NCBI RefSeq assembly: GCF_002364335.1
Contig: NZ_DEXW01000073.1
Span: 1-10,903 of the forward strand
Source of the DNA: Winogradskyella sp. UBA3174
GTDB lineage: Bacteria > Bacteroidota > Bacteroidia > Flavobacteriales > Flavobacteriaceae
DNA: 10,903 nt
Reading direction: 5' to 3'
Position numbers and translations under genes: made by a program
The notes under the pieces: generated by a model
Database searches by the model: none
The model's input: only the letters and a program-made list of their open reading frames with translations
What the model was told of the DNA's origin: nothing
Shown: one piece after another, positions 5,839 to 10,903 of the stretch
How positions within the stretch are numbered: the stretch's first letter is position 1
How the letters are laid out: every line of letters starts with the position of its first letter

Positions 5839-6593
5839 TTTTGTTCTTGTGCAATCATTTTCTTTAATTCTTCAGAGGCCCTAATAATTCCTTTTAATTT
5901 ACTTACCATCAGATAACTGTGAGTTCTTGTGTAATTTACAAATTGTCTAAACTCAATATAGTTTTGCGATCTAGAGTTAAATACCCACTGATGCTGTTTT
6001 AAAGCATTCTCTGGGTTCTTTAGATACATATAATTAAAATCAAACCAGCCTTTATAACATTTATCTTGAAACTTGGTGACGTTTTCGCTATAATTTAAAT
6101 TATAAAACGATTCTCTATCACATAATTGGTAGTAGCGCTGAATTTCTGTAACTAGACTATCTGAACCTATGGAGTACAAACTCCCAGTATTTTTTAATTC
6201 TTCAAAGACAGACGTATTTAAATTAAAGGTGTTAACGAAGAATATTGGCATTATATGAGAAACAATCATATAGTCTAGGTCATTTAATTCTATACCACGA
6301 TCTAAAATCTTAACTAAGCTGTCCGTGAATTTAAGTCTACTTTTAAAACTTATGTTGGTAGAGTCTAATAGGTAGGCACGATCTATATTTAAATCTAATT
6401 CTTTAGATAGTTTTGTTAATAGTAAGGTGTTTCTATTTTTATTAAGTCTTTGAGAATTCCAATTACTTATGGCTAGAGCTATAAGAATCCCAATAACTAC
6501 TAGAATAATCTCACCAATTGCATATTTAAAGTATTTACTGGTTTTGTTTTGACTCATAAGGTCTAAGCGGATTTTGCGAAAGAATTTAAACAT
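5832..6593 (-). CDS. DUF6090 family single-pass membrane protein
   Basis: The 253-residue product begins with a basic amphipathic stretch (MFKFFRKIRLDLMSQNK) and then KYFKYAIGEIILVVIGILIALAISNWN. The latter is the hallmark of the flavobacterial DUF6090 family: one TM helix at about residues 25-43 that ends with an NWN motif. The rest (about 45-253) is a hydrophilic, mostly helical domain rich in L, N, K and aromatic residues, probably periplasmic by the positive-inside rule. Several copies are common in flavobacterial genomes and the function is not known to me. Length and start are typical, so the gene seems intact. It is followed after 65 bases by the DUF4268 gene and preceded by a 212-bp spacer that carries repeat elements. 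Confidence 0.82.
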   Translation of the reverse strand: MFKFFRKIRLDLMSQNKTSKYFKYAIGEIILVVIGILIALAISNWNSQRLNKNRNTLLLTKLSKELDLNIDRAYLLDSTNISFKSRLKFTDSLVKILDRGIELNDLDYMIVSHIMPIFFVNTFNLNTSVFEELKNTGSLYSIGSDSLVTEIQRYYQLCDRESFYNLNYSENVTKFQDKCYKGWFDFNYMYLKNPENALKQHQWVFNSRSQNYIEFRQFVNYTRTHSYLMVSKLKGIIRASEELKKMIAQEQKS

Positions 6594-6632
6594 GAATTTA
6601 ATTTAGGCTTAAATTTAGTGATAATTTTCTTG

Positions 6633-6669
6633 TTTTGTCGGTTAGATAGTTCCGATACTTTTGTCGGAA
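6633..6669. repeat. TTTTGTCGG direct repeat and TTCCGA/TCGGAA hairpin in the spacer
   Basis: TTTTGTCGG occurs at 6633-6641 and again at 6659-6667. The second copy overlaps a hairpin formed by TTCCGA (6650-6655) and TCGGAA (6664-6669) with an 8-nt loop. It lies between the ZIP gene and the DUF6090 start, so it could be a terminator, an operator or part of a larger dispersed element with 6726-6784. Confidence 0.4.
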
Positions 6670-6725
6670 TGCACTGCGAGAAGCTTAACAGAGCTAGCAA
6701 GAACTACTTTGTATGAAGCATTATA

Positions 6726-6784
6726 GGTTCTCGATACAAATTTATCAGATTATCATCTGCTAAATTCACTCGAACTGACGAACC
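6726..6784. repeat. 59-bp imperfect palindrome, probable dispersed flavobacterial spacer repeat
   Basis: The element begins GGTTCTCGATACAAATTTA and ends ACTCGAACTGACGAACC. It pairs end to end: GGTTC (6726-6730) with GAACC (6780-6784), AATTTA (6739-6744) with TAAATT (6761-6766), and an inner CAGAT (6746-6750) with ATCTG (6755-6759) around a short loop. From memory, sequences with TTCTCGATACAAATTT and CACTCGAACTGACG recur between genes in many flavobacterial genomes in this arrangement. It starts 22 bases after the ZIP stop codon and could serve as its terminator. No transposase is nearby, so it would be a non-autonomous repeat. Confidence 0.6.
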
Positions 6785-6805
6785 TAAATTAACTTATTGA
6801 GTATA

Positions 6806-7480
6806 TTAAATAAAATAAGCAATTAAAATACCCAAACAAATCGCAACCAACTTCGATAAATTGAATTTATGACCTTCGCCAGTTTCAAACAGAATGGTTG
6901 TAGAAATATGGAAAAATATACCAATAACAATAGCATTAATAATATCTACATAATCTGCGACAAAGACGGTATTGTTCGAAATAAACGTACCTAAAGGTGT
7001 CATTAAACCAAACACGATTAAGAAGCTTACAATCTGAAGTTTAGTAAATTTAGATTGTAATAAAAATGCTGTAACTAAAGCCGCAATTGGTATTTTATGA
7101 ATTAACACTCCATATACCATATCATTGTGTTGGTGAATCGGAAACCCTTCTAAAAAACTATGAATACATAAACTAACAAAAAGTAGCCATGGGAATTTAG
7201 TATCCTCTTTATGAATATGTAAATGACCATGCTCAGCACCTTTAGAGAAAAACTCTAAAATAATCTGTAGCAGAATACCACACATTATATACAAACCTGT
7301 TTGCTTGGCTTCTAAATGATGATACACTTCTGGCAGCAAATCAAACAACGTTAATGCCAATAAAAATGCACCACTAAAAGACAAAAGTAACTTTGTACCA
7401 ATAGACTTTTGCTTTTTAGTTATAAAAGCAATGATGACGCCAATGATTATGGCATATACAGGAAGTAAGTACTTATTCAT
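6806..7480 (-). CDS. ZIP family metal (zinc-type) transporter
   Basis: This 224-residue integral membrane protein has about seven to eight TM segments, the usual ZIP layout, and fits the shorter bacterial ZIP proteins. The metal-site motifs are present: HSFLEGFP in TM4 (H107, E111, G112) and HKIPIA in TM5 (H128, K129, P131); TM6 adds H191. A histidine-rich cytoplasmic loop HGHLHIH (84-90) before TM4 is typical of metal-handling loops in the family. It would move zinc or another divalent metal into the cytoplasm; the specificity cannot be read. TM5 has HKxPxA rather than the HExPEG of zinc-selective members, which may matter for selectivity. It lies 9 bases downstream of the methyltransferase gene and is very likely co-transcribed with it. 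A palindromic repeat follows the stop. Confidence 0.88.
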   Translation of the reverse strand: MNKYLLPVYAIIIGVIIAFITKKQKSIGTKLLLSFSGAFLLALTLFDLLPEVYHHLEAKQTGLYIMCGILLQIILEFFSKGAEHGHLHIHKEDTKFPWLLFVSLCIHSFLEGFPIHQHNDMVYGVLIHKIPIAALVTAFLLQSKFTKLQIVSFLIVFGLMTPLGTFISNNTVFVADYVDIINAIVIGIFFHISTTILFETGEGHKFNLSKLVAICLGILIAYFI

Positions 7481-7489
7481 GCTTGTAAT

Positions 7490-8221
7490 TTACTTAAAAA
7501 TCATAATCAAACGTTCTGATGTTTTAGAATAGTATTTGCGTAATTTGTAATCGCCAAAAACATCTAACAAATACACACCAGCTTTTTCGAACAGGGTTTC
7601 AAAGTCCTCTAAGGTAAAGGCTCTAACGCGTTCTTGAAATTCATAATCTTCTCCATCGACTTCAAAATGTATATCTTTTACGATATAGCCATCCTTTAAT
7701 CTTCGTTTCTGATTAAAGTCAATACCTTCGACCGTTTTTACATTTTCTTCCACTAAATTTTCAAGAATATAATTCACATTCATAAAGTCAATAACTCCAA
7801 AACCATTTTCATTCAGTTCCTCTTTAATGGACTTTATAGTTTCAAGATTACAATTTTCATCTTCAAAATAACCAAAACTAGTAAAAAGATTGAAAACGGC
7901 ATCAAATGTATCAGGATAGGGTTTACTCATATCGTGTACATTAAACTTAAGCGTTTCGTTTTCAAATTGCTTGGCGTGTGCAATGCTTTGTTCAGACAAG
8001 TCCACACCTGTGAGATTGTAGCCTAGTTTATTAAGATAAACAGAATGTCTGCCTTTACCACAGGCTAAATCTAATATTTTACCACCTTCTGGAATATTTA
8101 GGTAGTTGGTAAGATTATCCATAAACACCTGGCCTTCCGAATAATCTCTGTCTTTATATAAAATATGGTAGTAAGGCGTGTCAAACCACGAAGCGTACCA
8201 TTGTTTTTTTGATTTAGTCAT
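7490..8221 (-). CDS. Class I SAM-dependent methyltransferase
   Basis: The 243-residue cytoplasmic protein has a Rossmann-type methyltransferase core: motif I ILDLACGKGRHS (49-60), the beta-2 acid D74 in TGVDLS, an acidic HDM at 96-98, then a motif IV region FDAVFNLFTSFGYFE (106-120). Before it stands WYASWFDTPYYHILYKDRD (8-26), a lead-in I recall from flavobacterial members of this family. The substrate is unknown; the small size and lack of RNA-binding domains suggest a small-molecule or protein target. The GKGRHS variant of motif I is common in this subfamily. It is the first gene of a two-gene unit with the ZIP transporter, 9 bases apart, but no functional link between them is evident. A TATTTTTG promoter element lies 17-24 bases before the ATG, which would give a very short leader. 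Confidence 0.85.
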   Translation of the reverse strand: MTKSKKQWYASWFDTPYYHILYKDRDYSEGQVFMDNLTNYLNIPEGGKILDLACGKGRHSVYLNKLGYNLTGVDLSEQSIAHAKQFENETLKFNVHDMSKPYPDTFDAVFNLFTSFGYFEDENCNLETIKSIKEELNENGFGVIDFMNVNYILENLVEENVKTVEGIDFNQKRRLKDGYIVKDIHFEVDGEDYEFQERVRAFTLEDFETLFEKAGVYLLDVFGDYKLRKYYSKTSERLIMIFK

Positions 8222-8237
8222 ATTGTTAAATGTCCTG

Positions 8238-8256
8238 CAAAAATAGTGTAAATTTG
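8238..8256. promoter_or_regulatory. Overlapping divergent -7 elements for the methyltransferase/ZIP unit and the THUMP gene
   Basis: Two exact TAnnTTTG elements lie three bases apart on opposite strands: TATTTTTG on the minus strand (8245-8238), directed at the gene starting at 8221, and TAAATTTG on the plus strand (8249-8256), directed at the gene starting at 8367. The best -33 TTG for the plus element (8223-8225) is spaced 23 nt away, a little long. The layout implies a leader of about 10 nt to the left and about 100 nt to the right. The promoters would share the same DNA and could compete. Confidence 0.45.
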
Positions 8257-8366
8257 CAATCTAATTGCTCGCTTAACGAGATTTGAATATAATGATACAC
8301 ATCTAAAACGGATGCTGTTTTCAATTAATTCCTAATGAGCTTGCTCTAAGGTATTTTATTTAGCAC

Positions 8367-9527
8367 ATGGATAATAATTTTAAAATGGTTGCCAAAACTT
8401 TATTTGGCTTCGAAGATATTTTAGCAAAAGAATTAACTCAGCTAGGCGCTATAGAAGTAGAGACTGGTGTCCGAAATGTTAGCTTTGTTGGTGATAAAGG
8501 ATTTATGTACAAAGCTAACCTAGGCTTGCGTACTGCTATTAAAATCTTAAAACCTATTAAAACGTTTAAAGTTAATAGAGAAGATGATCTTTATAAGAAC
8601 GTTAAAAACATGAAGTGGGAGAACTATTTGAAAGCAACAGGTTCTCTTGCTGTTGATGCTACGGTTCATAATAGTGTGTTTACGCATTCACAATACACAG
8701 CTTTAAAGACCAAGGATGCAATAGTAGATCGTTTTAGAGAGAATGATGGTGTACGACCAGATGTAGATTTACGTTTTCCTGATGTAAAAATAAACGTGCA
8801 TATAGATAGAGAGCGTTGTACTATTTCTTTAGATACGTCTGGAGAATCGTTACACAGACGTGGTTATAAAACAGCAACGAACATTGCACCAATTAACGAG
8901 GTCCTTGCTGCTGGTTTAATTATGATGAGTGGTTGGGATGGACAAACCGATTTTATGGACCCAATGTGTGGTAGTGGAACCATGTTGGCTGAAGCTGCTA
9001 TGATTGCATGTAATATTCCGCCAAACCTAATGCGAAAGGAATTTGCTTTTGAACGTTGGAGCGATTGGGATGTAGAATTGTTTGAAAAGATTGAAGAATC
9101 ACTTTTGAAAAAAACACGAGATTTTCATCATAAAATTATAGGTTACGATAAATCACCTTCTGCTATAGCTAAAGCGACAGAGAATATTAAGAATGCGCAT
9201 TTAGATGAGTTTGTTCATATTCAGCATGAGGATTTCTTTAAAACGCAAAAATCTGGAAGCGATAAGCTACACATGGTTTTTAATCCTCCTTATGGAGAGC
9301 GTTTAGAGAATTTGAATGTCGAAGAATTTTATGGCGATATTGGTACAACGCTTAAGCATGGTTATCCTAACACCAATGCTTGGTTAATTACCTCTAATCT
9401 CGAAGCGTTGAAGTTTGTAGGTTTACGCCCTTCTCGTAAGATAAAAGTCTTTAATGCGAAGCTTGAAGCGCGTTTAGTGAAGTACGAAATGTACGAAGGC
9501 AGTAAGAAGGCTAAGAAAAATCTTTAG
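8367..9527 (+). CDS. THUMP-domain 23S rRNA guanine-N2 methyltransferase (RlmL N-terminal/COG0116 type)
   Basis: The 386-residue protein is the usual size of the single-domain RlmL/YcbY N-terminal homologues. It begins with a ferredoxin-like part (MVAKTLFGFEDILAKEL, 7-23) and a THUMP RNA-binding domain (about 45-158, with INVHIDRERCTISLD near its end). The catalytic core follows: LHRRGYKTATNIAPINEVLAAG at about 162-183, motif I FMDPMCGSGTMLAEAA (196-211), the beta-2 acid in GYDKS (D261), and the NPPYGERL active-site motif (N306 to L313) that places the exocyclic amine of guanine. The expected reaction is formation of m2G in 23S rRNA, as at position 2445 in E. coli; the exact base is inferred from family. 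It is the only plus-strand gene intact in the window and stands alone. No Shine-Dalgarno site precedes the ATG; an upstream TAAATTTG may be its promoter. The gene looks intact and housekeeping. Confidence 0.92.
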   Translation: MDNNFKMVAKTLFGFEDILAKELTQLGAIEVETGVRNVSFVGDKGFMYKANLGLRTAIKILKPIKTFKVNREDDLYKNVKNMKWENYLKATGSLAVDATVHNSVFTHSQYTALKTKDAIVDRFRENDGVRPDVDLRFPDVKINVHIDRERCTISLDTSGESLHRRGYKTATNIAPINEVLAAGLIMMSGWDGQTDFMDPMCGSGTMLAEAAMIACNIPPNLMRKEFAFERWSDWDVELFEKIEESLLKKTRDFHHKIIGYDKSPSAIAKATENIKNAHLDEFVHIQHEDFFKTQKSGSDKLHMVFNPPYGERLENLNVEEFYGDIGTTLKHGYPNTNAWLITSNLEALKFVGLRPSRKIKVFNAKLEARLVKYEMYEGSKKAKKNL

Positions 9528-9636
9528 ACTTTAGTGTTAATCTGCTGTTTTGTCTTCAGTTCTAATTTTCAGAGTACAATTTTGCGCCTTTACGATTTAG
9601 CGATATAAAATTCTTAGAAACTGATTAATTACACCT

Positions 9637-10113
9637 TTAGCGTTCTAAGTGCTCTAACTGCAAATTATAATCGTATTGTAAATCTTCATGCAACACACTA
9701 ATCTTTTTCTTAATAGAAAATATCTGTCTTTCATAGAGATTGCTCAAAGTAGTATTTCTATGAATTGAAGGTTTTAATTCATTTAAGCGTTCGCAAAAAT
9801 AGAGTAGGAGCTCAACTTCTGTTGTTTTCTTTAAAGAGTAACGACTATAGACTCTAATTTGTCTTAGAATCTTTCTAATCGTCTTTTTCATGTAGAAGTA
9901 GCTATCTGAGTTTATACCTTCAAAAAGTTCGTCTAAAGACGTTTTTACACTAACAATGTAACCATCTTCATCGTGAGACTCAAAAAGTAAATAGGTGAGT
10001 AGTGCTTTATTTTCTTTTTTGAATTTTCCCAAACGCAAGCACAATTCTAAAAGCTCAGCCTGAGATAAATGCTTTAGTTCCTTTTTAATAGTGACGATAG
10101 ATTCTATTTTCAT
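9637..10113 (-). CDS. Conserved flavobacterial hypothetical protein
   Basis: This 158-residue protein is soluble, without signal peptide or TM segment, and almost wholly helical by composition. Notable parts are MKIESIVTIKKELKHLSQAE, AELLELCLRLGKFKKENKALL, TYLLFESHDEDGYIVSVK, SSYFYMKK-like SDSYFYMKKTIRKILRQI, VELLLYFCERLNEL, and SIKKKISVLHEDLQYDYNLQLE near the end. I recall near-identical proteins of this length across Flavobacteriaceae, always of unknown function, so conservation is likely but I cannot name a domain. It is 88 bases downstream of the LytTR regulator in the same direction; the gap is long enough for its own promoter, although I see no good TAnnTTTG element. The strongly basic middle (KKTIRKILRQIRVYSRYSLKK) might touch nucleic acid or an acidic partner, which is conjecture. 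Confidence 0.75.
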   Translation of the reverse strand: MKIESIVTIKKELKHLSQAELLELCLRLGKFKKENKALLTYLLFESHDEDGYIVSVKTSLDELFEGINSDSYFYMKKTIRKILRQIRVYSRYSLKKTTEVELLLYFCERLNELKPSIHRNTTLSNLYERQIFSIKKKISVLHEDLQYDYNLQLEHLER

Positions 10114-10201
10114 CGGGTTAGAAATTATAAATTGTGGAATGCTTAAATTATACTTTTGAGCGGTATTTAATTCTTTTTAAATGCCTAGAATGGGCTTCAT
10201 G

Positions 10202-10894
10202 CTACAAATTTAAGGCTTTTAAAACAGATTGCTTATAGGTTTGTCCAATAGGTATTACATGTGCATCTACAGTGATTTGATTGCCAGAAAGATGATTCAT
10301 TCTGTTGAGATTAATACTGAATGATTTATGTGTTCTCAGAAAATTATTTGGTAAGTTTTCTATTAGTTTTGAAAACGTACTATGTGTTATAATTGTTTTG
10401 TCTTCAGTATGTAATTTTACATAATCGCCAAATGCTTCAACATATTGAATGTCTTTATAGAATACTTTGTGTAAGGCTTTATTTTCCTTTAAAACAATAA
10501 AATCATCGTCATTTTGAAGGCTAGTCTCATTACTAAGTGCTTTATTTATAGCTATTAAGAAGCGTTCATAAGCTATTGGTTTTAGCAAGTAATCAACAGC
10601 ATTAACTTCAAAACCATCAACGGCATATTGCGGATAAGCTGTAGTGAAAATAACCTGAGGTGGATTTTTTAGATTTTTATAAAAATCTAATCCAGATTGC
10701 TGAGGCATATTAATATCTAAAAACAGTAAATCTATTTGCCCATGTAATTGTAAATATTTAAAGGCTTCAGGGGCATTATTGCACGTGGCTTTTAAATCTA
10801 AAACCTTAGTCTCTGCGACAAAATGTTGTAGCACGCGTTGCGATGATAATTCATCGTCTACTATTAAGCATGTTATTGACTTCTTAGACTTCAT
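10202..10894 (-). CDS. LytTR-family response regulator (LytR/AlgR type)
   Basis: The 230-residue protein has an N-terminal receiver domain (about 6-118) with the acidic pocket D13-D14, the phospho-accepting aspartate D60 in LLFLDINMP, the switch residue T84 or T85 in FTTAYP, and K105 in DYLLKPI. A C-terminal LytTR DNA-binding domain (about 132-230) follows, with FIVLKENKALHKV, IQYVEAFGDYVKLHT, and FLRTHKSFSINLNRMN. It would act as a phosphorylation-dependent transcription regulator partnered with a LytS-type membrane histidine kinase, as in many Bacteroidota pairs. The kinase gene probably lies just outside the right edge: the bases before the ATG read CACTAATG, so a TAA stop of an upstream gene could overlap the start codon by one base. 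The downstream hypothetical gene is 88 bases away. Domain order, length and key residues are all normal. Confidence 0.92.
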   Translation of the reverse strand: MKSKKSITCLIVDDELSSQRVLQHFVAETKVLDLKATCNNAPEAFKYLQLHGQIDLLFLDINMPQQSGLDFYKNLKNPPQVIFTTAYPQYAVDGFEVNAVDYLLKPIAYERFLIAINKALSNETSLQNDDDFIVLKENKALHKVFYKDIQYVEAFGDYVKLHTEDKTIITHSTFSKLIENLPNNFLRTHKSFSINLNRMNHLSGNQITVDAHVIPIGQTYKQSVLKALNL

Positions 10895-10903
10895 TAGTGA
10901 TGT

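Noticed and set aside
8257..8366. Possible riboswitch or small RNA in the leader of the THUMP methyltransferase gene
   Set aside because: Only short stems (CTCG/CGAG at 8268-8280, GAGC/GCTC near 8337-8346) are visible, and the sequence matches no riboswitch class I know.
9528..9636. Bidirectional terminator between the convergent THUMP and hypothetical genes
   Set aside because: A terminator is expected here, but no stem of useful length could be found by eye in these 109 bases.
1..10903. CRISPR array, tRNA, rRNA, insertion sequence or phage gene
   Set aside because: No regularly spaced repeats, no cloverleaf or rRNA motifs, and no transposase, integrase or phage structural motif were found on either strand.

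Overview
The window looks like chromosome from a Flavobacteriaceae bacterium (Bacteroidota), probably a marine genus such as Winogradskyella, Psychroserpens or Olleya. The base composition is AT-rich and Shine-Dalgarno sequences are mostly absent. Several upstream regions carry the Bacteroidota -7 promoter element TAnnTTTG. The gene families are typical flavobacterial ones: DUF6090, DUF4268, a discoidin-type secreted protein, an S4/RluA pseudouridine synthase, a LytTR response regulator and a conserved hypothetical protein. The genus is a guess from family resemblance.

Layout. From left to right on the minus strand come: the N-terminal 253 residues of a secreted protein with two tandem discoidin-like domains (1-761, cut by the window edge); a 466-bp gap whose right end holds a frameshifted C-terminal remnant of a hemolysin III/TrhA gene on the plus strand (about 1088-1226); a two-TM protein with an MCP-type four-helix-bundle sensor domain (1228-1818); a methyltransferase-fold protein with a Sec signal peptide (1946-2659); an RluA-family pseudouridine synthase whose 5' end is disturbed (2781-3512, coding similarity to about 3656); a CPBP membrane protease (3762-4517); a small lipocalin-like lipoprotein (4768-5154); DUF4268 (5338-5766) and DUF6090 (5832-6593) proteins; and a two-gene unit of a class I methyltransferase and a ZIP metal transporter (8221 down to 6806). 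The only intact plus-strand gene is a THUMP-domain rRNA methyltransferase (8367-9527), divergent from the two-gene unit. The right end has a conserved hypothetical gene (9637-10113) and a LytTR response regulator (10202-10894), both on the minus strand.

How they work together. I see no multi-gene defence, secretion or biosynthetic system. Only the methyltransferase/ZIP pair (9-bp gap) has clear operon spacing. Two genes deal with ribosomal or other RNA modification (RluA-type and THUMP/RlmL-type), but far apart and on opposite strands. The segment 3660-5340 (CPBP protease and lipocalin-like lipoprotein with long AT-rich spacers) has the look of accessory, cassette-like DNA in a housekeeping background.

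The points most worth a second look are the hemolysin III remnant, the missing start codon of the RluA gene behind a good promoter, the exported methyltransferase, and the palindromic spacer element at 6726-6784. I did not find evidence for an undescribed multi-gene system.
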